Assembly: GCA_019426215.1 (NCBI GenBank)
Contig: CM033392.1
Location: forward strand, 52,875,149-52,939,148
Length of the DNA: 64,000 bases
Source of the DNA: Buddleja alternifolia
Taxonomy: Eukaryota > Streptophyta > Magnoliopsida > Lamiales > Scrophulariaceae
Direction of reading: 5' to 3'
Made by a program: the position numbers and the translations under genes. Shown here piece after piece: positions 1-11,656 of this stretch. The notes under the pieces were generated by a model. It worked only from the letters and a program-made list of their open reading frames with translations. It made no database searches and was not told where the DNA came from. Position 1 is the first letter of the stretch. Each line of letters starts with the position of its first letter.

Positions 1-956
1 GAAGGTCTGTAGTTTTGCTCTTTGTTAGATGTTCTGATCAGTGACTAATTCATTGGGTATAGGATCTGTATATACAGACTTTACCTGTACATAGTGAGAT
101 CTGAAGATTTGAACTCAAGTAAGATGAGTATCACTTCAATGTAGGTGCAGCCATTACACAAAACTTATGTGCCGCTTCATCTACTGCATTTGTTTTCAAA
201 CCACAGTTCTTTTGCAGTACTTGGGTGTATTTTCACTTGCATCAGTTTCATGCATTTTGTTGATATTCTTGCTATCAGTCAATCTGTTCTTTGAAATCTA
301 TCACATCATTAGCCTTATGATATGTTTACATGTTTTTTTATCATGAACTTAAGTGAATTTATCCCACAGAAATATCATGTAATGTATATAATGTATTCCT
401 TTTCTTTATTTCTTGTGTCTTCTCTGACTTTGTTGATTGGTCATAATGCTCCTTTCATTGTATTGTAACAAGTTTAATGAAGTTTTCCTTTTTAGTTAAG
501 ATTGCTGCGCTTACTTTCTTTGTTTCATCCATGGGAAAATTATCATTTGGATCCTGGATTTGAATTGTCTGTTACTGCTTACCTACTCAGCCAGATTACA
601 CGTAAAGATTTTGTACTCTTTTTACTTACAATATGATTTTTCCACTCTTCGATCTCTCCATAGATTTTGCCGCACCCCAACCTGGCACTTATTGCTTAGT
701 AATTTGATTTTGCTGATACGTCAGTGCCGAACTTTATGTGAAGAAGACTTGTCTAATGCTCAACTGTGATATTGGGGAACGAACATGCTTCTAAACTCTA
801 GTTGGTGTCTCTTATGTATGGTAAAAGATAATGGAATGTTAGTGCACATCACAGTGGATGTTATTATATTCGTCAGTAATATGAATTATCTCTTTTTATA
901 TGGTACATTCATCTTGTCTATTGCGATTTTCTCATATTTCTGTCTTTCATATTCAG
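1..956. other. Window start: presumed APC5 intron, no recognised exon
   Basis: This stretch lies directly upstream of the first recognisable APC5 exon, whose first base completes a split codon, so it is probably intron. I looked for the expected upstream APC5 segment (the part ending near a Trp-Glu-x-Tyr-Gly-Ser motif before A-P-L-A-R) and did not find it. A 48-codon open stretch after the AG at about 495 has no resemblance I recognise and is not called. Confidence 0.5.
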
Positions 957-3900
957 TGCTCCTCTAGCTCGAATAAATGCACTGGTTTTTGCAACTTGCT
1001 TTGCAGATTCTTCAAGGTAATTTCAATCACTTTCAGGCTCTTGTACGGTTGTACTAGCTGCTGCTTATTTTTCTTTTATATGCTTCTAATTTCTCTAGGA
1101 CTGAGGACCACCTACTAAGAAATTAGGGTTTGGTTCTTTTTGCAGTTTATCTGATGCTGCATTAGCATACTCCAAACTCATCCAACATCTGGCCGTGTAT
1201 AAAGGCTACAAAGGTTAGATATATGATTTATGTGTTAAAGTAGACTTTCATTTCTCCTATGATCTGTCTCTTTTGATTATGCTTGTGTACTTTCAGAACC
1301 ATAATGTCTTGTTTATTGTCAAGTTTATTTTAATGCTGCTAATTGACTGCCCTATGCATGGGTGTTACTCTGTGCTCATCTCTGAATTTTTGATTTCTTT
1401 AGATTGATTGGAAGAGCCAATGTGGCTATTTTTTTAATGATCCTTAAAAATCTGTGTTGTTCCTACAATTGTGTTTGCATATGGCTTTTCATTTCACAAT
1501 TTCCTTGCGCAAAACGGAAAAGCAGCATATTTACAGTTGATATAGGAGTTATGAAAGACAAATGTAACCAACATAAAAATGCAGTGTGTGCAGAGAGAAT
1601 GTAAACAATGATGAAAGAATCATTTTCTTCAAATTCTGTGTGCACATGGTATTATATAATAAATTAAAATTCCGGCTAACTGGAATGCTCACTCACTGCT
1701 TAGTATTTTCTTAATTCTTTCCTTTCAATTTTCAGTAATACTATGAAAAATAGATGAAACTAATTTTTAACGGAGTTTTGTGGATGAGTGACTTAGTGAA
1801 CAATTAGCATTTATTTCTGAAGCCTCATAGGTAAAAGACTACTAGTTTTTCCCGCTGATAAGATTTAGCACTGGTCCCCCCCACTCTCTCCCAAACCAGG
1901 AAAGAAAAGGTGGAAAACGTTAAGATGATTCCAAGGGATAAATCTTTCTGCCCCCTCCCCTCTTATTTCTCCAGGAATGCATGCTGACGAGCTCTTCTGT
2001 AAAACCTTTTCTTCCCTTCTCTTACATTCCATTCCATGTGTGCAATATCTGCAGAAGCTTTTGCCGCTCTTAAAATAGCAGAAGAGAAGTTTACGTGTGT
2101 TTCAAAGTCCAGAATTCTGCTAGTGAAACTACAATTGCTGCATGAGTGTGCTTTACATAGGTACATACATATTACCTTCAAATGTTATTATTCATTGCGT
2201 ACATAGAGATTGGTCAATGGTTCTTTGGATCTTCTCTCGTGCAGGGGACACTTAGAACTGGCTCAGCAATACTGTGATGAACTTGGGGTTTTGGCTTCTT
2301 CTGTGACTGGTGTAGACATGGAGCTAAAGACGGAAGCTAGTCTCCGGCATGCTCGAACGTTGCTTGCTGCGAACCAGTACAGCCAGGTTTAAATTTTGTT
2401 CCTAATATTTATGTTCCATAAAATCCAGTAGAATATTAAATATTACTGTGCCTTTGTAGTATTTGGAATGGTGCTTATGTTATGTACCATGTTATGCCAT
2501 TATATCATAATATCCGGGGTTTTGCCCTTTCAACCCAAAACAAAGTCATGGTACCAGGAAAGACTATACAATTTGAAACGTCTGCATTTCTATTTTCCTT
2601 GAGGAATCGCGCCCCCCCCCCCCCACCCCAGCCCGCGAACCCTTCCAAGATGTTTAAGCCTAACACAGTTTTTAGTGAGCAGGACTGGGTTGGGGGGGGG
2701 GGGGGGGGTGATATGTGGGGTGGAGGATTCAAACAGGGTAGAAGGTTGTGGGGGTGTCTCTGCAGCTGGAGGCAGGCCTATAGGGGCACATAGTGGATAG
2801 TGGTCTCTTGAAATTTATCTGGAACTAAAACTTAATTGGTGTAAGTGGGGCGACTTGTACGACCCTTTATTGACTCAATTATTTGATGTGTTGGCCACCT
2901 GTTTACACCCATTAGATCAATAATTGCACCCAACCTTAATTCTGGCAGATGGATTTGGGCAAATTATTCTATTTGTCTGATTTTTACCACTGCTAGTTCT
3001 TTTAGGTTCGAAAAAGAGAAGCACAGTTGGTGTAATGTAGATTCAATGTATTAAAAAAGGAAAAAAGAAGAGATTACGAAGTGAAAAGGAGCAATTTCAT
3101 GAAGTATATCACTGTCCATTGAGGACTTGGTGAGATGACATCGGTTAAAAGGGAGCTAGATGATACGCTGGAGACAAGACACCAAGTTGGTGTTGTTCTT
3201 GTGACTTGCTGCAGGGAGTAAGATTGGTTAGTTGACACTGGTGGAAGAAAGTTTGCAGACCTTCACCTTCCGCTTCCCTTGTGAGTTCTTATTAGCTTGG
3301 ATTAGGCTTGCCAGGATTATATGTAATTGCCCGATTACATTTGAAGATTATGTGGCAGGGTTTTGAACTGGAAGAAAGTTGGTTGTCACAATACTACCTC
3401 GGACTTGTATGAGATTAACATTCCAAAAAGACAGAAGTGCTAATATTTAGTTGCTCCTTGAATTTTTTTTCTTCTTTTCTTTCAAGTTTTCCTTTGAAAT
3501 AATGTTTGATGTCCCATTTTCAAATTAATGAGGTGCCCAATTCAACTCATTCTCTTCATGTTTTTCAATTTATTTTCTGATTGGAGTTGTTCTTGCAGGC
3601 TGCAATTGTTGCACACTCTCTTTTCTGCACATGTTATAAGTTTAATATGCAAGTTAAAAATGCCACTGTTCTTCTCTTACTTGCTGAGATACACAAGGTA
3701 TGTAGATGCGGATGCTACTTGAACCCTTCATCGGTTTGCTTCTCATTACACTGAAAGAAAATAGTAACGTCAATTTCCGGTGGAAAATATTTTTGTTGAT
3801 TGTGATTCTTTGGTACAAATAACTGCAATATGCATTTCTTGTTTGACTAGCAAATTATTTATGGTATACTCGCCAATTAAACAAGTTATACTCAATAATC

Positions 3901-6063
3901 ATTGTATTGTAGAAACAGCATTTTGTTTTTATTGTCTCCTTTCATTTTTCTATGCTGAAATTTCTTTTTCCTTTTTTGTCATTTTCAGAGATCGGGCAAT
4001 GCTGTTTTAGGAATTCCGTATGCTTTAGCTAGCCTTTCATTTTGTCAGTCATTTAACCTGGATCTTCTCAAAGCCTCTGCAACACTGATACTGGCTGAGT
4101 TATGGCTCTCTCTTGGATCAAATCATGCGAATAAGGCTTTAGCCCTTCTACATGGTTCTTTCCCGATGCTTCTTGGCCATGGTGGTTTGGAGCTTCGTTG
4201 TCGAGCATTTATAACAGAAGCAAAATGCTATTTAGCAGATCAAAGTTTTTCAGGTATTATAGTACTCTCTTCTTCCATTCTCCATTAGTACCATGATGAT
4301 TTTGGATTACCCTTCAATTGGATTGCTACACGTCAAGTCTAAGGACTGGGAATAGAATTTATTTGATTGTAGAAGTTAATAGGATGATTTTAATTGCCAT
4401 ACACGAATAGAACAGTAACATTTGTTCTTGTTTGTCTGCTTTCCTTTTGAGGATCTTAACACATACATTTTCATTTCCTTTCTTTTAATAGTTTCAGATA
4501 ATCCAGAGATGGTGCTAGAACCTTTAAGACAAGCTTCAGAAGAACTTCAACTCTTGGAGGTTTGATTAATCTCACTTGTTATATGAATTTTATGCATGTA
4601 TTTTCCGAAAAACGTCTTGGTTTTCAAAGTGGAAGTTTGAATGCTCTTTTTCAATTTTTTTCGCCCATGTGAAATTTGAATGTTTGTTATGATCTTTCTT
4701 TAACTCTAGGATAATCACTTTCATAATAATAGAGACATTTTTGGTATATGTTTATACCTAAACGAAATATTTTGATCCTAGAAGTACTGAGAAATTGACA
4801 AATCAAGGCTTGAACTATTTGGATATGTTAAGACCTGGTATTCTCCTTCCATTTGTTGATTATTTTCTCCACCCTCAATTGCATTTTGCAGTCGGAAATT
4901 CAGATTTACCCGTCAAAAATAAGACATTAAATTCATAATTTTACCTCTCTCAACATACCTAAATTGCCTTTTTTGCGAGTCAGATTATCTATCTCCCCCC
5001 TAGGACTTAGGCCTTTCCTTTTGTTTTGCCAAGTCCTAAGACTTGGGCTTGCTTTGTTTATGTTTTTTAGTAAAGATTCTGAAATTTTACCTGGGAATTT
5101 GTACTATGAGTATTCGTTTGGAAATAATGTGATGTATATTGTGCTTTTTTTGAGTGTTTAGAAAATTGTTGGAAATAGGAAAAAATGTGTCGAATCAAAA
5201 AATAAATTGGTTAATGTATGATGTATAAAATGATTGATTTAGTTATTTTGGTGATGCTTGTGTGGTTAAGGAAATAGTAATGTAAGAAAGAGAAAAGAAA
5301 AAATAGTTGGAGTATGTAATTACTGATGAGAAATTGTGTGAAGTAATGAATGTATTGATTGAAACATAGTTATATAGGAAAATAGGAAAGTGAAGTTGAA
5401 AACTATGTTTTTGGTTAAGAATGGTTTGCAGTGATGATTTCAGAAAATGGTTACCCAGTAAACAAACAATGGTATTTGCATAGGTAAACAATCAAGCCCT
5501 TAGAATTTTGGTTCCGTCCATGGCCAGGGATTTTGGTCGACCAAATGCTTAGTATCATATTTAAATGATACTTCATTTGTTATGATTTGAATAACTGCCC
5601 GACTTTTGAGTAGCACATCTATTTCAGTGGTTCCTCCTCAAGTGTTACTTTTGTCACACTACCATCCCTCAAGTCTATAATGTCTCCCATTGGTCCCTCA
5701 ACTTTCAATATTATCTCGTTATAGTCCCTCAAGGACCATAGTGAGATGATTTTGAAAGTTGGCTGGCCAACAAGGCTCGTCAAGGGACTAAAGTGAGACA
5801 CAAGTAAAATTTGAGGGACCACTAGTGATATTTGGACAAAATCTTAATAATCAACATGAAAATTTCAATTTCTCGACTATTAAGACGATATTTGTGCACA
5901 GTATCATGAGTTGGCAGCCGAAGCATTCTACTTGATGGCCATTGTCTATGACAAGCTCGGGCAGCTTGATGACCGGGAAGAAGCTGCATCGTCGTTTAAG
6001 AATCATATTACTGCATTCGAGAATCCCCAAGACGACTATGGTCTTCTCTTCAATATGTTGTAA
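957..6063 (+). CDS. APC5: Anaphase-promoting complex subunit 5, 3' part (eight exons)
   Basis: APC5 is a TPR-containing scaffold subunit of the APC/C ubiquitin ligase, which drives mitotic cyclin destruction in the nucleus. The exons I can join with GT-AG borders and a continuous frame are 957-1016, 1146-1213, 2055-2160, 2245-2386, 3599-3697, 3989-4253, 4492-4559 and 5902-6063 (TAA). They encode the last 322 residues. Recognisable family segments in order are APLARINALVFA, LIQHLAVYKGYK, ELAQQYCDELG, GVDMELKTEASLR, AHSLFCTCYK, SGNAVLGIPYALAS, LGHGGLELRCRAF and the C-terminal YHELAAEAFYLMAIVYDKLG. These are helical TPR-like repeats. The N-terminal part lies upstream of the window. No frameshift or stop was seen. 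The last intron (4560-5901) holds a MITE, and the 2387-3598 intron holds a poly(C)/poly(G) pair. The orthologue in Arabidopsis also sits next to HPPD. Exon borders were placed by eye from splice sites and family similarity. Confidence 0.93.
2612..2708. repeat. Poly(C) and poly(G) tracts in an APC5 intron
   Basis: Thirteen C residues at 2612-2624 are followed, about 70 bp later, by 17 G residues at 2692-2708 on the same strand. The two tracts are complementary and could pair as a hairpin, and the G-run could form a quadruplex. Open frames across them encode only proline and glycine runs and are not genes. Confidence 0.8.
5605..5845. mobile_element. MITE-like element in the last APC5 intron
   Basis: The ends are inverted copies of one another: AGTGGTTCCTC near 5626 and GAGGGACCACT near 5812, with weaker similarity extending outwards. 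The interior contains the 'TCCCTCAACTTTCAA' type of sequence typical of a widespread plant non-autonomous DNA element. I could not fix a target-site duplication, so the outer limits are approximate. A longer relative is at 19422-20180. Confidence 0.55.
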
Positions 6064-8178
6064 GCGCAACAAAGAAAGAACCCGAGATGCATTGTAACAA
6101 TATAAGGTTTGTATATTACTTACCTTTGTACTCTTTTTTTCAAATCCATCATGTATAATTAAGTTTGGACACTTACTATTTTTGTCATTTTCTCTAGGAT
6201 TGTGAGTAAATTTGTGGTGTAAAGTATGAATTACAATTTCAAAGAGATTTCTAATATGATTCAATAAATATAATTGAATTTTGTTATTCTGTATGGTACA
6301 ACCTTACAACCTTTGATTCAAATACTGTGTACCTTGTTCCTAGGGATACAATCATACGAGTGTTTCGAAAAATCAACTGAATTTATTGTTGGTGTGGCAT
6401 TTTCCCTGATAATTCTACATCCAAATTTAGCAATAATAGCTCGCAATTGGTGAGTCAATGGTCCACATATTATATATATATATATACACACATATCCACT
6501 TACACATATATGTTATAAAATATTTTATTATCCCACTTTATAATGACTTGCAAATCTTGTTTGGTGAAACTGAAAATCCGATGGCCCCAGCCCACACAGA
6601 TTAGAGTGTGTTTTGGGTGTGGATTTCACTATCTCTTATCTGTACAATTTTTCTACCAAAGAAAATAAAATAAAAAGTGATCTGTAGAATTTTATACAGA
6701 TTTATATAAAATATTCCCTCCACTTTAACCTTTTCTAAGAAATAAAAATAGTCAACCTTCTAATGTTTTCTTCCAAAACTACCTTTCAAGTTCTTCTCAA
6801 AAGTTAAATCTAGTAATCTACCTTTCATGTATCAAGTCAAAAATGCAAAAGTAATCTACAATCTGATTTTAAAAATTAGAACCATACCTCGAGACAAACA
6901 AACAAAGTTATGTATTATACCTACCCAATGCATTAAGATGTTTCAAAGTCTTCACATAGTTGTTATAGATCTCCCTTTTCCTATATTGCTCAATATTATA
7001 TATATATATATATATGGCTTGCGTGTTTTTCCTTAGCTACCACTAATTCACACACATAGAAAAAACATTCCTTTTTGTGCTGGGCACCTCTTTATTGCGT
7101 GTCTGTATGACTTTCGATTACTCTATACTCACGGACGGATCTGGGAATAATATTTTGGGGGCCGAATTTTCATAACATCTAACTTTTTTGGTAATATTTT
7201 TGCATAAACATTCAAATTTATTTTAATTTTAATAAGTAAATAAAATAACAATTATTACATGTAAGAAATACAATTTAGAATTAAAAAATTATAGCAACTT
7301 CGAAATAACAATCCTTGAAAAAGTTTAGCAGAGTCATACACGACTTTCTTTAAATACATATTTATTGTATTATTAAATAAGTACATGCATTAACAATACA
7401 TATTAAACTCGGATTTTGAACTTAATTACCCATAAAACACTCCTTATGTTTTAAATACATATTTATTGTATTATTAAATAAGTACATGCATATAACAATA
7501 CATATTAAACTCAGATTTTGAACTCAATTACCCATAAAACACTCCTTATGTTGATAGTATTATCAACTAGTTGAACTTCATAGTCAATTTTTTAGTGATG
7601 TATAGTACTTCTTACCTTTGTTCTTTATCCACTTGATTTATCTAAATTATATTGTTCGTAAGGGTGTAAACATTTTATTGAATGAAATAAAATTATCGCT
7701 TTTCCTTAAAAGCAGGGGACTCATAAATTTGGTGTAGGATTTGAAGCAATAGATTTAGCTATTAATTGTACAAACCTGGAAAAAAAAAATTTCGAACACT
7801 TGTGTCATGTATAGAAGTTAATGCAATAGAAAATATAACACCATCTGCAATAAGGATTGTAGCATAGAATTCCTTCATGATCCAAAATGGACCCTATTCA
7901 TTCACTTCTAAAAATAGTTGAATGGTAATTAAAGATGTAGTCATACCCACTTTAGCCACACACACAACTTTTATTGGTAAACAACTTCGGGAAATTTTAG
8001 CCCGCTCCCAATTCGGCCAAACTCATATGTATTTTATAAAATAGCTTACCAATTATATGACGAGTATAATACACTCTCCTTGTGAAATACGTTTGAGAGC
8101 GACTAAACCGGGCTTGAGCTAGAATTTTCCACACCAACTTCATATGAGCATAGTACTACGTACCCATCTCTCTTTCCC
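6064..8178. other. Intergenic region between APC5 and HPPD copy 1
   Basis: AT-rich DNA with (TA)n runs near 6471-6485 and 6996-7014 and a 101-bp tandem duplication (separate entry). The first few hundred bases presumably hold the APC5 3' UTR, and the end holds the HPPD promoter. I see no convincing coding region. The longest frame, antisense at 5851-6264, runs across the last APC5 exon and is a shadow. Confidence 0.7.
7350..7552. repeat. 101-bp tandem direct duplication
   Basis: Two adjacent copies, 7350-7450 and 7451-7552, both run from TTAAATACATATTTATTG to ACACTCCTTATGTT. They differ at only a few positions (for example CTCGGATT versus CTCAGATT, and a 1-bp insertion). The high identity suggests a recent duplication in the distal HPPD upstream region. 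Confidence 0.9.
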
Positions 8179-8186
8179 TATAAATA
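8179..8186 (+). promoter_or_regulatory. Probable TATA box of HPPD copy 1
   Basis: TATAAATA lies 52 bp upstream of the HPPD copy 1 ATG, which would give a short 5' UTR of about 25 nt. The flanking CT-rich stretch (CATCTCTCTTTCCC) is typical of plant core promoters. Position and motif are the only evidence. Confidence 0.6.
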
Positions 8187-8237
8187 TAGACTAACTATAT
8201 CATAAACTGTAAAGCAACTAACTTACATTACAAAACA

Positions 8238-10203
8238 ATGGATAAACAGTACTCCACCACTACCACCACCTCCGTCGACGCCGGAGTTGAGCCCGCCGCT
8301 GCATATGCAGAATTTAAGCTTGTGGGCTGCAAGAATTTCATCAGAACCAACCCGAAATCCGACCACTTCCCCATGCATTGCTTCCACCACGTTGAATTCT
8401 GGTGCGGCGATGCCACCAACACCACCAACCGCTTCTCGTGGGCCCTCGGTATTCCCCTCGTTGCCAAATCGGACCTCTCCACCGGAAACTCCTCCCATGC
8501 TTCCTATCTCCTCCACTCCGGCAACCTCAATTTACTATTCTCCGCCTCTTACTCCCCTTCTATGTCCATCCCCTCCTCCGCTTCCATCCCCTCCTTCTCT
8601 TTCTCCGACCATCGCTCTTTCACTTCTTCCCACGGCCTCTCTGTACGCGCCATAGCTATTCACGTCGATTCCGCCTTCTCTGCTTCCGTCTCCCGTGGCG
8701 CCAAGCCCATTTTCCCGCCAATTCTTTTATCCGACAATAAAACTGCCATCGCTGAAGTGCATTTATTTGGGGACGTAGTATTGCGTTTCGTGAGTTACCC
8801 TCCCTCGGAATCATTTTTAGCCGGGTTGGAGCCGGTGAATACTAATGAGACTAGTTATGAAGAATTGGATTATGGGATTAGAAGACTTGATCATGCAGTA
8901 GGAAGCGTGCCCGAACTCGGCCCGGTACTTAACTACTTAAGATATTTCACAGGGTTTCATGAATTTGCTGAGTTTACAGCAGAGGATATTGGGACGACGG
9001 ACAGTGGGTTCAATTCTGTCGCTCTGGCTAATAACGATGAGAATGCGTTGTTTGTTTTGATCGAACCGGTTTATGGGACGAAGCGAAAGAGCCAAATACA
9101 GACTTATTTGGAGCACAATGAAGGGGCTGGGGTGCAACATTTGGCATTGGTGAGTGAAGATATTTTTAGGACATTGAGGGAAATGAAAAAGAGAGGCGGA
9201 ATCGGGGGGTTCGAGTTTATGCCTTCGCCTCCGCCTACTTACTATAAGAATTTGAAGAATAGAGCTGGAGATGTTCTGAGTGATGAACAGATTGAGGAGT
9301 GTGAGAAGTTTGGGATCTTGGTGGACAGGGATGACCAGGGGACTTTGCTTCAGATTTTTACCAAGCCTGTGGGTGACAGGTATATATATATATATATATA
9401 TATTGCATAACTTGTAATTACCTTTGTTAAATTTATCCATATGTGCTTTTGGGATTTGAATTTGGTTGTTTGATGTTTTGTGTTATTCTTGTTCAATAGC
9501 TTAGAACGATCCAAGAGTATGGAATGTGTGGATTGTGACAATAGGGTGATGGGCGAAGAGGTGGTATTTTGTTGGTCTAGTTAAATTTGGAAAATGAAAT
9601 ACAATTTTCAATCTAATCTACACTATTGGATGAACAATTGCTGCTAATGAATCAAATTGTCTCCAAGATATATGACAAGTTTCTTGATGATATGTAATAC
9701 TGAAAGGGAAAATTACGCACAGACACCCTCATTTATTGTGCAATTACAAAAGAAGCACCCCTCTCACTTATTAGAAATTACCAATACACCTCGTCATGTC
9801 ACCCCTGTGTATGTAACAATTTTTACAATTTTACTCCTGCAAATCTTACAAATAGACCCTCTGAGGAGGTGTGTTGGTAATTTTCAATAACTGAGGGTAA
9901 ATTTTTGTCATTACACAATAAGCGAGGGGGTCTGTGTGTAATTTTCTCTACTAGAAATTGGTTGAGTTATTTTGAAGAGTAATTTATTTTAACGACTTGC
10001 TGACTCAATTTTGCAGGCCGACAATATTCATAGAGATAATTCAGAGAATAGGGTGCATGAACAAAGACGAAAATGGAGAGATTTACCAGAAGGGTGGTTG
10101 TGGAGGATTTGGAAAAGGAAATGTCACAGAACTCTTTAGATCTGTTGAAGAATATGGGAAACTGCTTGAAGCCAAACATCTCACTCTAGCAACCACCACT
10201 TGA
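8238..10203 (+). CDS. HPPD: 4-hydroxyphenylpyruvate dioxygenase, copy 1, with altered substrate pocket
   Basis: HPPD is an Fe(II) enzyme converting 4-hydroxyphenylpyruvate to homogentisate, the head-group precursor of tocopherols and plastoquinone and a step in tyrosine catabolism. Exon 1 is 8238-9379 and exon 2 is 10017-10203; the intron splits the Arg codon of GDR|PTIFIE, as in other plants. The product is 442 residues. The ATG context (AAAACAATGG) matches that of copy 2's inner ATG. The iron ligands are present: His219 (RRLDH), His301 (VQHLA) and Glu387 (IFIEII), equal to Arabidopsis 226/308/394. Ser260, Gln286, Gln300, Phe374, Phe385 and Phe412 are also kept. Odd features: the conserved LLPxNEP motif reads LFVLIEP (Val273, Ile275 for Pro280, Asn282) and FGKGNF reads FGKGNV (Val417 for Phe424). 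The intron starts with a (TA)n run right at the donor and contains a MITE. There are no stops or frameshifts, so it could still be expressed, but activity on the normal substrate is doubtful. Confidence 0.93.
9706..9948. mobile_element. MITE in the HPPD copy 1 intron
   Basis: Terminal inverted repeats of about 33 bp with a few mismatches: the left end starts GGGAAAATTACGCACAGAC and the right end, reversed, starts GAGAAAATTACACACAGAC. The flanks TACTGAAA and TACTAGAAA look like an imperfect 8-9 bp target duplication, which fits a Mutator-type MITE. The corresponding part of the copy 2 intron, after the shared GATGATATGTAA, lacks the element. Confidence 0.8.
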
Positions 10204-10486
10204 GAGGTTGGGTCGATTGATAATGTGGATATGTTAATAAACTTGTGAGTTGCGAGACGAGACGGAAACTCCTAGCGATTGCGCTAGATTGTGTAAGTAA
10301 TAAAATAAACATTAAGTCGAATATTGTTCCGTTGAGAACTAACGTATTTAAATATTGAAATTATACTTTTTTTTTTATTCTAAGTTAAACCAATAAAATG
10401 GAATGAGTAATTTAACTCTCTGATTACCTAGCCAATTAATTAAATTCAAAACAATCAATATGTAGCAAACAACAAGGGTTAGAGGA
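10204..10486. other. HPPD copy 1 3' flank
   Basis: The first 40 bp align with the copy 2 3' flank (CACTTGAGA..GGTGG..GATTG.TAATG), so this is the duplicated 3' UTR region. The copy 1 stop codon lies in sequence that matches copy 2 sequence just beyond its own stop. The rest is AT-rich with no gene. Confidence 0.6.
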
Positions 10487-10491
10487 CAACT

Positions 10492-11164
10492 TGTTGGAAA
10501 AATTGTGTAGTAAAATGTGTTTTTGCACAACTTTGACTACATGTTTAAGTGGTGTCCGTATCTCGAATATAGAATTAATCTAAATTAATCTACGTTTCTA
10601 GTAAAAGAATTTAGCCTTCTGAATTTTACAAAGTCGATATCAGATGAATGAGAAATTAATAGCTAAAGTGTTATGATCAAATAATCACAGTCGTATGATC
10701 GCGATTGTACGAGAGTGGTGCATCTGTCCACACACAATTACACACTATTGTGCAAAAGTCTAAAAATGTGGAGGCCAAAATGCAAGTTCTGAAAAGTTGC
10801 GAGTAGCGGGCTTTTCGCCCAAAAGTCACAACTTTTGGGCACGTCTGCAATTTCTGAAATAGAGCCCCCACTTTTGAAATCATAACACCATTCATACGCC
10901 CTCTTCTTTATTTCACTATTAAAATTCTAATTTATGAATTTAAGAGTTCTCATCGTTAGTCATTCATAAACGAGAGTAACAGTGGCTTGTTCGCCAGACT
11001 TTGAATATTGAAGTGGTCCTAATTCGAAGATGTTTAGTCATTGTATCAACAATCGCCATATCTCATTACAGCCAAGTACGGGGCGATATTGTATTAAGGA
11101 AATCGGGTTAACCCATGTCTCGACTTACACAATTTCGATAACACCCGCAACATTATTACCAACA
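10492..11164. mobile_element. Solo LTR, 673 bp, target duplication CAACT
   Basis: The element has perfect 6-bp inverted ends (TGTTGG at 10492, CCAACA ending at 11164). It is flanked by the direct repeat CAACT at 10487-10491 and 11165-11169. No coding sequence and no second LTR are present, so it is most simply a solo LTR left by LTR-LTR recombination. Family and orientation were not determined. Confidence 0.85.
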
Positions 11165-11327
11165 CAACTATGACAAACGATCCAATCTAACTATGCATTG
11201 TAATGTATTCCCTTTGTTTTAACAGATTATTAGATTGATTATGGTATGACAGAGTTTCCTAATATAGTTACTATTCAATTTTTATTTTTGTTTCCAAGTC
11301 AATTTACTACTAATGTCTTGACATAAC

Positions 11328-11463
11328 TGTTAAATAATATTTTCCATATCTTTCCATGTATATTTTATTTCCATACATCTAGATTAGGGTTTTATATTTC
11401 TTGTATCTATAAATACATTTCATCATAATACAGAATTCTCTGCGGGGTTTTTCCACTCTAACA
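11328..11463 (+). repeat. copia-A 5' LTR
   Basis: Starts TGTTAAATAATATTTTCC and ends CTCTAACA directly before the tRNA-like primer-binding site TGGTATCAGC. It contains a TATA-like CTATAAATAC near 11406-11415 and aligns end to end with the 3' LTR. Confidence 0.9.
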
Positions 11464-11656
11464 TGGTATCAGCCTAACTTAGAGAAATTCTTCATCCCTC
11501 TGCAACGATCCGCCGCCCACCTAGCCACCGAGTCTCACGGTGCCAAATTCTTCAGTATCCAAATTTTTTCCATGCTTTGTCGTCCGGTTTTCACGCAGTA
11601 AGTATCTCATTTCTTTTTCCAATTTTTGTACTTCGTCTTCTACGTCTGTTATCATT

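Noticed and set aside
560..1118. Short plus-strand frames at the window start
   Set aside because: The true APC5 exon at 957-1016 uses another frame; the rest is intronic and dissimilar to APC5.
2482..2793. 103-codon frame with Pro and Gly runs
   Set aside because: It is produced by poly(C) and poly(G) tracts in an APC5 intron and has no other support.
5851..6264. 137-codon minus-strand frame
   Set aside because: It lies antisense to the last APC5 exon and its 3' flank and resembles nothing known.
8937..9440. Minus-strand frames across HPPD copy 1 (also 8223-8516, and 46431-46964 in copy 2)
   Set aside because: They occur at the same place in both paralogues because they shadow the conserved HPPD coding strand.
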